Positions 40,004-46,470 of a stretch of 48,215 bases of DNA are shown one piece after another. Source of the DNA: Elusimicrobiales bacterium (GTDB lineage: Bacteria; Elusimicrobiota; Elusimicrobia; Elusimicrobiales; UBA9959); assembly GCA_023701245.1 (NCBI GenBank), contig JAMPXK010000013.1:1-48215 (forward strand). Direction: 5' to 3'. Under the pieces are notes generated by a model, which saw only the letters and a program-made list of their open reading frames with translations, searched no databases and was not told where the DNA came from. Position numbers and translations under genes: made by a program. Every line of letters starts with the position of its first letter. Positions within the stretch are counted from its first letter, which is position 1.

Positions 40004-41233
40004 TTACTTCTCGGCCGGGGGCCAATTCTCGGTTTCCAGTTTAAGGAAAGCCTTTACCACCTGCGGGTCGAACTGGCGCCCCGCGCCCTTGGTCAGTTCG
40101 CTCTCGGCTATTTCGCGGCTGAGGGCTTTGCGGTAGGGGCGGTCGCTGCGCATGGCGTCCCAGGCGTCTATGGTGGCCACTATGCGCGCGCCCAGGGGGA
40201 TCTCCTCGCCTTTGAGGCCTTCCGGGTAGCCCATGCCGTTGAACCACTCCTGGTGGTAAAGCACCATCTGGGCCACGGGCCCGAGGAAATGGATGGGGGA
40301 AAGGATCTGGTAGCCTATGGCGGGGTGCTTCTTTATCTCGTCGTATTCTTCGGCGGTCAGCTTGCCGGGTTTGGAGAGGATGCCGCCGTCTATGCCGATC
40401 TTGCCGATGTCGTGCAGCAGCGCCGCGTACTCCACGTAGCGCAGCATCTGGTCGGGCATGTGCAGTTCCTCGGCGAGGCGGCGGGCCTTCTGCCGGGCGC
40501 GTCCCGCGTGGTCGCCGGTGTAGGAATCCTTGGCGTCTATCACGCGCGCCAGGGTCTGCACCATCTCCAGGTAGAAATTCTCCAGGCTTTCGTAAAGCTT
40601 GATGTTCTCCAGGGTTATGCTGGTCTCGCCGGCCAGCAGCGTCAGGAACTTCAGGTCGTAATCCGTGAAGGATTCCTTTTCGCGCGACAGGTGCAGGTTC
40701 AGCACGCCGAACGGCTTGTCCTTGAGCTTGAGCGGGATGGCGATGAACGGGTCTTTCTGCTCTTCCTTGCCCAGGAAGTCCTTGTACTGGGTGTTCTGGG
40801 CGGGGTCCGTGACGAAAATGGTTTCGCCGGTCTGGAAAGCGCGCCCGGCTATGCCCAGGCCCGGCTTTATGCGGGTGTTCTCTATGACCTCGCGCGAGAT
40901 GTTCTTGGAGGCGGCGATCTTCAGTTCGTCGGCCTGGACGTCGTGGATCATCAGCGAGCCGCGGGGGGAATTGATGAGTTCGCAGGCGGAATCCACCACG
41001 GTCTGGTAGAAATCCTCTTTCTTTATGGTGCCCGCGTTGACGATGCCTATTTCGTGGATGGTCAGCAGGCTGGTGAGCAGTTCGTCGAACTTGCCCCAGG
41101 TGGTCTTAAGGGAGTTGTCGCGGCCGTCGGTGTCCCCGGAATGTTTATCCAGACGCAAGGCGTAGACTTTGCGCAGCAGGGCGGCCACCGCGAAAAGCAG
41201 TATGACTATTACCAGCGAAAGCAGGTATATCAT
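40004..41233 (-). CDS. membrane-anchored GAF/HD-GYP signalling protein
   Basis: 409 aa. One N-terminal transmembrane helix (IYLLSLVIVILLFAVAALL), a short linker, a GAF domain (about 50-205: YQTVVDSACELINSPRGSLMIHD... GVLNLHLSREKESFT), then HD-GYP with LLHDIGKIGI, and HQEWFNGMGYPEGLKGEEIPLGARIVATIDAWDAMRSDRPYR. It probably hydrolyses c-di-GMP in response to a ligand bound by the GAF domain. The first gene of an operon with rsmI, a phosphatase and glyA. Start preceded by TATTCT, 7 nt away, with no SD. Confidence 0.9.
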   Translation of the reverse strand: MIYLLSLVIVILLFAVAALLRKVYALRLDKHSGDTDGRDNSLKTTWGKFDELLTSLLTIHEIGIVNAGTIKKEDFYQTVVDSACELINSPRGSLMIHDVQADELKIAASKNISREVIENTRIKPGLGIAGRAFQTGETIFVTDPAQNTQYKDFLGKEEQKDPFIAIPLKLKDKPFGVLNLHLSREKESFTDYDLKFLTLLAGETSITLENIKLYESLENFYLEMVQTLARVIDAKDSYTGDHAGRARQKARRLAEELHMPDQMLRYVEYAALLHDIGKIGIDGGILSKPGKLTAEEYDEIKKHPAIGYQILSPIHFLGPVAQMVLYHQEWFNGMGYPEGLKGEEIPLGARIVATIDAWDAMRSDRPYRKALSREIAESELTKGAGRQFDPQVVKAFLKLETENWPPAEK

Positions 41234-41246
41234 TAATAAAAGAATA
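41234..41246 (-). promoter_or_regulatory. leaderless-type promoter of the GAF/HD-GYP gene
   Basis: Minus-strand TATTCT (41241-41246) is 7 nt from the ATG at 41233. No SD and no clear -35, so weaker than other cases. Confidence 0.4.
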
Positions 41247-41290
41247 GCAAAAGAGGGCGGGGAAAAGCCACAGAGCGGGGCGCTGACGTT

Positions 41291-41328
41291 TTGCTTTAAG
41301 GGGCTATTAAGAAATATAATTAATTCTT
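41291..41328 (+). promoter_or_regulatory. promoter of dapB, nearly leaderless
   Basis: TTGCTT (41291-41296), 18 bp, TATAAT (41315-41320), 8 nt, ATG at 41329. Predicted leader 0-2 nt; no Shine-Dalgarno. Confidence 0.6.
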
Positions 41329-42063
41329 ATGAAGACCAAGGCTTTAAGGGTCCTGCTCTGCGGCGCCTCCGGGCGCATGGGCAGGGCTGTGCGCGCCGAA
41401 ATAGAGACGGCGTCGGGGGCGTTCCTGCTGGCCGCCGGCATAGACGCCCGCCAGGGGCCCGGCACCGAATCTCCGGACGCTTTCAGCTACCAGCTGGCCG
41501 GGGCGGACGTGGTGGTGGATTTCTCCGTGCCGGCCTCGGCCTGCGGTTACGCGGCGGCCTGCGCCCGCGCGCGCAAGCCTTTCGTCACCGGGGTCACGGG
41601 TTTTTCCCCAAAACAGCTGGCCGCGCTCAAGGCCGCGGCCCGCCGCACCGCCGTTTTTTGCTCCCCCAACATGAGTCCCGCGGTCAACCTGACCTTCGCC
41701 CTGGCCGCCATCGCCGCCGGGCGGCTGCCCAATTTCGACGCGCACGTGAGCGAGGCGCATCATGCCGCCAAGCGCGACGCTCCCAGCGGGACCGCGCTGC
41801 GCTACGCGGAACATATCGCCGCCGCGCGCGGCGGCGCGAGGCCGCCCATTACCAGCGCGCGGGCCGGCGACATCGTGGGCGACCATACCGTGCTGCTGGC
41901 CGGGCCGTACGAGCGCGTGGAACTTACGCACCGCGCCCATTCCCGGGCGGTTTTCGCCGCCGGGGCGCTGCGGGCCGCGGCCTGGGCGGCCGGCCGCAAA
42001 CCCGGCTTTTACGATTACATGGACCTACTCGGCCTTAAGGCCCTCCTCCAAGGAAAACTATGA
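41329..42063 (+). CDS. dapB: 4-hydroxy-tetrahydrodipicolinate reductase
   Basis: 244 aa. Reduces hydroxy-tetrahydrodipicolinate with NAD(P)H on the way to diaminopimelate and lysine. N-terminal nucleotide motif VLLCGASGRMGRAV, DVVVDFSVP, PFVTGVTGFSP, CSPNMSPAVN, the signature SEAHHAAKRDAPSGTAL with the catalytic His and Lys, and HRAHSRAVFAAGAL. The N-terminus is short, as usual. The stop overlaps the next start by ATGA. No other dap gene lies in the window. Confidence 0.94.
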   Translation: MKTKALRVLLCGASGRMGRAVRAEIETASGAFLLAAGIDARQGPGTESPDAFSYQLAGADVVVDFSVPASACGYAAACARARKPFVTGVTGFSPKQLAALKAAARRTAVFCSPNMSPAVNLTFALAAIAAGRLPNFDAHVSEAHHAAKRDAPSGTALRYAEHIAAARGGARPPITSARAGDIVGDHTVLLAGPYERVELTHRAHSRAVFAAGALRAAAWAAGRKPGFYDYMDLLGLKALLQGKL

Positions 42064-43010
42064 GCAAAGCAGAGATGATCAACTGGTTCTTTTTCGCCGT
42101 GGGGGCCATCGCCGCCGCCGCCGTCTACGTTGCCTACCGCAAAAGCGCCGGCATAATACAGCCGGGCCGCAAGCCCGGAGTGGCTTACAGCCCGGACCAG
42201 TACCGGCTGGCCTCCGAAACGGTGGAATTCGTCACCGCCGACGGGGTCAGGCTGAAGGGCTGGTTCATTCCCGCGCCCGGAGAGGAAAACGGCCGCACCA
42301 TCATCTTCTGCCACGGCTGGGGCTCCAACCGCGGCGAGATGCTGCGTGACACCTGGTTCCTGGCCGAGCGCGGCTTCAACCTGTTCTACTTCGACTTCCG
42401 CGCCTCGGGGGAGAGCAAGGGTTCGCTGTCCAGCGTCGGGTATCTCGAGACGCGGGACTTCGACGCGGCCTATGAATTCCTCAAAAACAACCGGCCGTAC
42501 GCCGCGGAATCGGTGGGGGTGTTCGGCACCTCCATGGGCGGGTCCGTGGCCGTTTACGCCGCGGCCAAGTACCCCGAGCTGGCCTGCGTGCTGGCGGAGA
42601 ACACGTTCCTTTCTTACAACAAGGTGGTGGCTTGCTGGAGCTGGAACCGCCTCAAGACGCCGTATTTCCCGCTGGTGGCGCTGACGCTTTTCTTCGTGAG
42701 GCGCAAGCTCAAGGCGGACCCGGAACCTTACAGCCCGCTCTATAACGCCGGGAAGGTGAAAATGCCGGCCATGTTCATTTACGGCGACCACGACGACCTC
42801 GTGCCGGCCGAGGACGCGGAGCGCCTGTTCGGGTTGTGTCCTTCGGAGAAGAAGCAGATGTGGACCATAGCCGGCGCTTCCCACGCCAAATGCGCCGAAG
42901 TGGGCGGCGAGGTCTACCGGCAGAAGGTTTCCGCTTTCTTCGCCGAGCACCTGCGCGAACCGGAGCAGGAAAAACTGCCCGCCCAGACGCCCGCCGCGGC
43001 CAGGCCCTGA
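42060..43010 (+). CDS. membrane-anchored alpha/beta hydrolase
   Basis: 316 aa. One N-terminal hydrophobic helix (WFFFAVGAIAAAAVYVAY) anchors a serine-hydrolase domain: IIFCHGWGSNRGEML (oxyanion), YFDFRASGESKG, nucleophile elbow VFGTSMGGSVAVYAA, acid in FIYGDHDDLVP and the His of IAGASHAKCAE. Similar to BAAT/DLH-like and CocE-distant hydrolases; substrate unknown. The C-terminus is Pro/Ala-rich. The ATG overlaps the dapB stop, so it is in the dapB operon. Confidence 0.82.
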   Translation: MSKAEMINWFFFAVGAIAAAAVYVAYRKSAGIIQPGRKPGVAYSPDQYRLASETVEFVTADGVRLKGWFIPAPGEENGRTIIFCHGWGSNRGEMLRDTWFLAERGFNLFYFDFRASGESKGSLSSVGYLETRDFDAAYEFLKNNRPYAAESVGVFGTSMGGSVAVYAAAKYPELACVLAENTFLSYNKVVACWSWNRLKTPYFPLVALTLFFVRRKLKADPEPYSPLYNAGKVKMPAMFIYGDHDDLVPAEDAERLFGLCPSEKKQMWTIAGASHAKCAEVGGEVYRQKVSAFFAEHLREPEQEKLPAQTPAAARP

Positions 43011-43053
43011 GGGGGGCCTTCGGGCCCGCTGGAAAATATCCGGCAGATAAGTA

Positions 43054-43082
43054 TTGCATTCCCCGGCGGCATAATGTAGTAT
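43054..43082 (+). promoter_or_regulatory. promoter of the tandem-repeat basic protein
   Basis: TTGCAT (43054-43059), 17 bp, TAGTAT (43077-43082). The same -35 and spacing occur before the 31-residue Lys-rich protein at 46282. The 72-nt leader carries a GGAGGAG Shine-Dalgarno. Confidence 0.65.
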
Positions 43083-43160
43083 TTCACTATCGGCCCCGAC
43101 GGGGACGAAATTCTGCCCCGGCGAGAGCAGGGGGGAAAGCAAATACGGAGGAGTAAAAAC

Positions 43161-43397
43161 ATGGCAGAAATGATACAGAAAGTCGGTCTGAAGCGTGAGA
43201 AGGGTTACCTTTATTTCATCGACAAGAAAGGCGACATATCCTGCGCGCTGATGGCCCGCGGCAAAAAGAAGGGCGGCAAAGCCAAGGTTGCCGTGAAGGT
43301 CGGCCTGAAGAAAGAAAAAGGCTACCTGTACTTCATCGATAAGAAGGGCAATGTGTCCCGCGCCATCATGAAGAATTCCGGCAAGAAGAAGAAGTAA
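43161..43397 (+). CDS. small basic protein with two KGYLYFIDKKG repeats
   Basis: 78 aa. Two near-identical units of about 25 residues, KVGLKREKGYLYFIDKKGD (residues 7-25, ending ISCALM) and KVGLKKEKGYLYFIDKKGN (ending VSRAIM), are joined by a Gly/Lys-rich linker and followed by a KNSGKKKK tail. Each unit looks like a short beta hairpin. I recall similar uncharacterised proteins in other bacteria, but no function. The pI must be high, which suggests nucleic-acid or ribosome binding. Strong promoter, SD and terminator point to a single, well-expressed gene. Confidence 0.75.
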   Translation: MAEMIQKVGLKREKGYLYFIDKKGDISCALMARGKKKGGKAKVAVKVGLKKEKGYLYFIDKKGNVSRAIMKNSGKKKK

Positions 43398-43415
43398 TCC
43401 TTCTTTCTCTTGACG

Positions 43416-43450
43416 AACCGCCCGGTCCAAAGCCGGGCGGTTTTTCTTTT
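43416..43450 (+). terminator. intrinsic terminator of the tandem-repeat protein
   Basis: CCGCCCGG (43418-43425) pairs with CCGGGCGG (43433-43440), followed by TTTTTCTTTT. Confidence 0.88.
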
Positions 43451-43462
43451 GAGGGGATTTGG

Positions 43463-43474
43463 TAAAATCTTCCT
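43463..43474 (+). promoter_or_regulatory. leaderless-type promoter of the secreted protein at 43475
   Basis: TAAAAT (43463-43468), 6 nt, ATG at 43475; no SD. The -35 region overlaps the previous terminator's U-tract. Confidence 0.5.
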
Positions 43475-44194
43475 ATGCGCATATTTCTCATTCTGCTGTT
43501 CGCCGCCTCGCAGGCGGCCGCCGCTCCCTGGGGAGAGGCGCAGGACCTTTCCGCCGGCCGGCTGCTCGCCGCCAGGGCGGAGATAGAGGTGATCGGCGGG
43601 GCTCCGCTGCCGGACCTGCTGGCGGCCAAGGACAAGGCCAGCCTGCCGGTGACGCTGGCCGGCATGGATTTCCTCGCTTCGGTGGTCTTCGACGCGGAGT
43701 GGGAGACCTGGTTTACGCTGAAGCCGGCCGCTGGCCTGGGCGCGGGCGCGTGGAAAGAGACCAGCCTGGGCGCCGGCGCGGTCTATAAGTACGGCGGCGC
43801 GCAATTCCTGCTGAAAGCCGCGGACGGCGTGGTGACCATAACCGGGCCCGGCGGGGAGAAGGCCGAGGTGAAGATCTCCGGCCTGTTCGACAAACTTTAT
43901 GCCGATTCGCTCAAGATAACTTTCGGCGGGCTGGTGACCTACGCGGTTTTCCGCAACCTGGAACCGCTCTCCGAAGAGGAAGGGACCGTTACCATGCGGC
44001 TCGGGCATGACGGCCTGTATTACTATTCCGTTACCAGGGACGCCCTGGTGCAGGACTATCCGCGCTGGCTGCTGGCGGTTAACGGGGTGCTTTACGGCCT
44101 CAGGACGGAGGCCGCCTCGCTGCTGTTCGTCTCCAAGAAGATAGACCTGGCCAAACCCGCCCCGGTGTCCCCTGAAAAGCCCCGCGCCCGCTGA
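43475..44194 (+). CDS. secreted protein of unknown function
   Basis: 239 aa with a signal peptide (MRIFLILLFAASQAAAA). The mature part is rich in aromatic and hydrophobic strands (LASVVFDAEWETWFTL, YKYGGAQFLLKAADGVVTI, LITFGGLVTYAVFRNL, GLYYYSVTRDALVQDYP), suggesting a beta-sandwich. No Cys. The C-terminus is Pro-rich and basic. No family recognised. Single-gene unit with its own terminator. Confidence 0.7.
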   Translation: MRIFLILLFAASQAAAAPWGEAQDLSAGRLLAARAEIEVIGGAPLPDLLAAKDKASLPVTLAGMDFLASVVFDAEWETWFTLKPAAGLGAGAWKETSLGAGAVYKYGGAQFLLKAADGVVTITGPGGEKAEVKISGLFDKLYADSLKITFGGLVTYAVFRNLEPLSEEEGTVTMRLGHDGLYYYSVTRDALVQDYPRWLLAVNGVLYGLRTEAASLLFVSKKIDLAKPAPVSPEKPRAR

Positions 44195-44215
44195 GGCGCC
44201 GCGCCGCGAAATGAA

Positions 44216-44247
44216 GGCGGCCCGGTAAACCGGGCCGCCCTTTTTTT
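44216..44247 (+). terminator. intrinsic terminator of the secreted protein at 43475
   Basis: GGCGGCCCGG (44216-44225) pairs with CCGGGCCGCC (44230-44239) around TAAA and is followed by CTTTTTTT. Confidence 0.88.
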
Positions 44248-44259
44248 CCACGGGAGGGG

Positions 44260-44805
44260 TTAAACCTTTTTGCCCTGCTCCTCCTGCCGCGCTTTCGCTT
44301 TCTCGACTTTTTGTTTGCAGCCGTCCGAGAGTTTGCCGGCGTTCTTGAGCAGGCAGTCGCGTACGCGGCCCTCGCCCGGCTTTATCCCGGCGCAGAGTTT
44401 CTGCGCGTCCTCCGCGCAGACCTTGCCCGCCTCTTTGTTCCTCTTGCCCCGGCCTTCGGCGCGGCCCGTTTTGCCCCGCATCTTGAAGCCGCGTTTGAAG
44501 CCGGAGGCGAAACCCTGCCCGTATTCACGCATGCAGGTCCCGCTGGCGCCGCGCCCTTTTTCCCAGCCTTTATTTTCGCCGCGGCGCTCTTTGGCCAGCG
44601 CCTTGCGGTCCCGGCAGGCCTGGGAGAGGTCCTTTTCGTGTTCCTTAAGGCAGGCGGCCACGCGGCCTTCGCCCGGCTTCACGTCCTTGCAGAACCTGGC
44701 CGCGTCCGCGGCGCAGGGGCCGCTGCGCTCCGCGGCGGCAGGCAGCGCGCTTGCCAGCCCCAGGCCCGCGCCTAAAACCATCACCAGCAGTGTTTGTTCT
44801 TTCAT
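44260..44805 (-). CDS. exported protein with two GLG1-like Cys-rich repeats
   Basis: 181 aa. Signal peptide (to about residue 25, PAAAE), then two copies of a Cys pattern C-x-D-x4-C-x-x-(V/I)-K-P-G-E-G-R-V-x-x-C-L-x9-S-x-x-C, residues about 31-64 and 129-162. This matches the Cys-rich GLG1/FGF-receptor repeat (PF00839), best known from the eukaryotic Golgi protein GLG1 and found in some bacteria. The middle (about 70-125) is Lys/Arg/Gly-rich. The repeats are likely disulphide bonded outside the cytosol. Function in bacteria is unknown. Confidence 0.72.
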   Translation of the reverse strand: MKEQTLLVMVLGAGLGLASALPAAAERSGPCAADAARFCKDVKPGEGRVAACLKEHEKDLSQACRDRKALAKERRGENKGWEKGRGASGTCMREYGQGFASGFKRGFKMRGKTGRAEGRGKRNKEAGKVCAEDAQKLCAGIKPGEGRVRDCLLKNAGKLSDGCKQKVEKAKARQEEQGKKV

Positions 44806-44862
44806 AACCTCGCTCCTGTTCCCGTGTACAGGTATAACGGGCGGGAGGCGGGTTTTATTGCG

Positions 44863-45219
44863 TCAGGGCAGGTCTACGTAGATCGCCCCGTCCCGCAGGA
44901 CCACCGGCCAGGTCTTGAGGCCGCGGGTCTTAAGGGCGGGATCTTCGGGGTCGGGGTGGACGCTGGCGGGGGCCTTGGGAACCGGTCCGCTCAGGGCTTC
45001 GCCGCTGCGGATGTCGAATTGCGCGTAATGCAGCGGGCAGGTGAGGATCCAGCCGGTCAGTGCGCCGCGCTCCAGATGGGCGTTGGCGTGGCCGCAGGCG
45101 CGCTCCACGGCGTAAAAAGTTCCCTCGTAATTGCAGAGGACCAGGCTATGCCCGCCAAGTACGGCGGCTTTCATGCCGCCGGGGGCTATCTCGTCTATTG
45201 CCGCGGCTTTTGTCAGCAT
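44863..45219 (-). CDS. Rieske-type ferredoxin (second copy of the operon)
   Basis: 118 aa. Rieske 2Fe-2S ligands Cys42-x-His44 (ACGHANAH) and Cys61-x2-His64 (TCPLHYAQFD). It lacks the extra disulphide pair of the first Rieske protein, so it is a ferredoxin type like those serving dioxygenases. No transmembrane or signal segment, so it acts in the cytosol. It starts 1 nt after the FTR-like stop (TGATATG), as the last gene of the operon. Possible electron donor or acceptor for the FTR-like protein. Confidence 0.88.
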   Translation of the reverse strand: MLTKAAAIDEIAPGGMKAAVLGGHSLVLCNYEGTFYAVERACGHANAHLERGALTGWILTCPLHYAQFDIRSGEALSGPVPKAPASVHPDPEDPALKTRGLKTWPVVLRDGAIYVDLP

Positions 45220-45220
45220 A

Positions 45221-45556
45221 TCAGTTCTTTTCGAACCGGGCGGGCGGTATTTGTTTTAGCGCGTCCGGGTTTGTCACGTCCTTGTGCACGAACAGCCCGC
45301 ACCAGCAGCGGCGCATGGCGTCGTAGTGTTCGCGGTGGAAGGGGATGCAGGGGCAGACTATCTTCATGTTCTCGGCGCGGTCTTTGGACCGGGCCTGGCA
45401 GGGACAGTACGGCGCGCCGTATTGGGCCTCCAGCAGGGCCTCCTGCTCCAGCAGGAAGTCCGCGTCCTCTTCGTTGGGCGTGAACTTGTACCCCAGCTTT
45501 TCCGCCAGCGGGGCGAAAAGGTAGCGCAGGGCTTTTTTGCGCGGCTCGGCGGTCAC
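45221..45556 (-). CDS. ferredoxin-thioredoxin reductase catalytic-chain-like protein
   Basis: 111 aa from a GTG at 45556 that overlaps the glutaredoxin stop (GTGA). The FtrB signature is present as C51-P-C53, 14 residues, C68-P-C70, 13 residues, C84-W-C86; plant-type FTR has CPC-x16-CPC-x8-CHC. Thus all six Cys that hold the 4Fe-4S cluster and redox disulphide are there, with changed spacings and Trp in the last motif. FTRs reduce a thioredoxin-like disulphide with electrons from ferredoxin; here the neighbouring glutaredoxin and Rieske proteins are natural candidates. Confidence 0.85.
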   Translation of the reverse strand: MTAEPRKKALRYLFAPLAEKLGYKFTPNEEDADFLLEQEALLEAQYGAPYCPCQARSKDRAENMKIVCPCIPFHREHYDAMRRCWCGLFVHKDVTNPDALKQIPPARFEKN

Positions 45557-45804
45557 TTCTTCTCCAGCAGTTTCTCGAACTCGTCGGGATCGTAGCCCTG
45601 CACGCAGGCGCTCCCTATTTTGGTGAAGGGGAAGGAACCGGTGCAGCCGGCGGCGCGCATCTCCTCCATCATCTTTTCCTGCTTCTCTTGCGGCTGCTTG
45701 TCGTAGTCCACGGCCTCGAAAGGCACTTTCCTCTCCTCGAAATATTTCTTGGTCTTTTTGCACCACAGGCAGGTGGTGAGCGCGTAGACGGTTATTTTTT
45801 TCAT
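45553..45804 (-). CDS. glutaredoxin-like protein
   Basis: 83 aa. Thioredoxin fold with the redox motif TTCLWCKKTKKYF (Cys12 and Cys15), the cis-Pro region GSFPFTKIG in place of the usual TVP, and GYDPDEFEKLL. CLWC is unlike the CPYC of glutaredoxins and suggests a distinct redox potential or partner. The ATG overlaps the first Rieske gene's stop (ATGA), and the stop overlaps the FTR-like start (GTGA), so the proteins are made in fixed proportion. Confidence 0.88.
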   Translation of the reverse strand: MKKITVYALTTCLWCKKTKKYFEERKVPFEAVDYDKQPQEKQEKMMEEMRAAGCTGSFPFTKIGSACVQGYDPDEFEKLLEKK

Positions 45805-46112
45805 GATATCCCCAGGAACACTTTTTCTCCCCGCAGTTCGACGGGGTACTTCTTCAGCGCTATCTCCCCGGCGGCCAGCAGGCGGCCGTCGCGGATGTCG
45901 AAGGTCCAGTCATGGCAGGGACAGCGCAGGGAGTAACCCTCCAGTGAGCCCGACGTCAGCGGGCAGCCCATGTGGGCGCAGCGGTTCTCCAGCGCGAAGA
46001 GTTCGCCGCCGCGCCTTATCAGCAGCACGGGGAGCCCCTTCGGAAAAAAAGCCCGGGGCCGGCCGTCGGCCAGCGCCGCGAGGCTTGCGATCTCCAGCCA
46101 ATCCTGTACCAT
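45801..46112 (-). CDS. Rieske-type 2Fe-2S protein (first gene of the redox operon)
   Basis: 103 aa from the ATG at 46112; an in-frame ATG 5 codons upstream lies beyond the TATAAT spacing and is rejected. Ligands Cys45-x-His47 and Cys64-x2-His67 in RCAHMGCPL and CPCHDWTFD, with the additional Cys50/Cys66 pair seen in bc1-type and some soluble Rieske proteins. No signal or transmembrane segment. First of four coupled genes: Rieske, glutaredoxin, FTR-like, Rieske. A leaderless-type TATAAT promoter drives it. Confidence 0.88.
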   Translation of the reverse strand: MVQDWLEIASLAALADGRPRAFFPKGLPVLLIRRGGELFALENRCAHMGCPLTSGSLEGYSLRCPCHDWTFDIRDGRLLAAGEIALKKYPVELRGEKVFLGIS

Positions 46113-46124
46113 GCGGAAATTATA
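46113..46124 (-). promoter_or_regulatory. leaderless-type promoter of the redox operon
   Basis: Minus-strand TATAAT (46119-46124), TTCCGC, ATG at 46112. No Shine-Dalgarno. Confidence 0.6.
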
Positions 46125-46211
46125 CAACTTCGCGCGCGGCTCTTTTTTGCCTCAAAACTCCGCCTGGAAACCGCGCGTTGAAAATAAAGCCGGAAAAAAA
46201 TAAAAAAAGTG

Positions 46212-46240
46212 TTGCATTTTACCGGAACAATATATAGAAT
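46212..46240 (+). promoter_or_regulatory. promoter of the 31-residue Lys-rich protein
   Basis: TTGCAT (46212-46217), 17 bp, TAGAAT (46235-46240). The -35, spacing and CCGG within the spacer match the promoter at 43054-43082. An AAGGAG Shine-Dalgarno lies at about 46265-46270. Confidence 0.7.
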
Positions 46241-46281
46241 TCAAATCAGCGCTAAGTACTGCGCAAGGAGAACAAAGAAAA

Positions 46282-46377
46282 ATGCCTAAAGCTAAAAAGA
46301 AAGTGGCGAAGAAAGTAGCCAAAAAAAAGACGGCGAAGAAGTCCGTGAAAAAAGCGAAGAAAGGTAAAAAGAAGTAA
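46282..46377 (+). CDS. 31-residue Lys-rich protein (histone-H1-tail-like)
   Basis: 31 aa, of which 18 are Lys and most of the rest Ala, Val, Ser, Thr and Gly (begins MPKAKKKVAKKVAKKKT, ends KKGKKK). No cleavable signal peptide. Support for a real gene: consensus-like promoter, AAGGAG SD spaced 11 nt from the ATG, and a strong intrinsic terminator that begins 18 bp after the stop. Composition resembles the Lys/Ala tails of histone H1 and HU relatives, suggesting nucleic-acid binding or compaction. Too short for most gene callers. Confidence 0.75.
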   Translation: MPKAKKKVAKKVAKKKTAKKSVKKAKKGKKK

Positions 46378-46395
46378 TTCGCAAAAGAACTAGGA

Positions 46396-46438
46396 AGGCG
46401 GCGCTGGAGCGGATGCTTCAAGCGCCGCCTCTCTTTTT
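46396..46438 (+). terminator. intrinsic terminator of the Lys-rich protein
   Basis: AGGCGGCGCT (46396-46405) pairs with AGCGCCGCCT (46421-46430), followed by CTCTTTTT. Confidence 0.88.
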
Positions 46439-46458
46439 GTACGACGGGAGCAAACTGC

Positions 46459-46470
46459 TAGAATAGCGAT
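46459..46470 (+). promoter_or_regulatory. leaderless-type promoter of the diacylglycerol-kinase-like gene
   Basis: TAGAAT (46459-46464), AGCGAT, ATG at 46471, with TTGTAC 16 bp further upstream as a weak -35. No Shine-Dalgarno. Confidence 0.55.
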
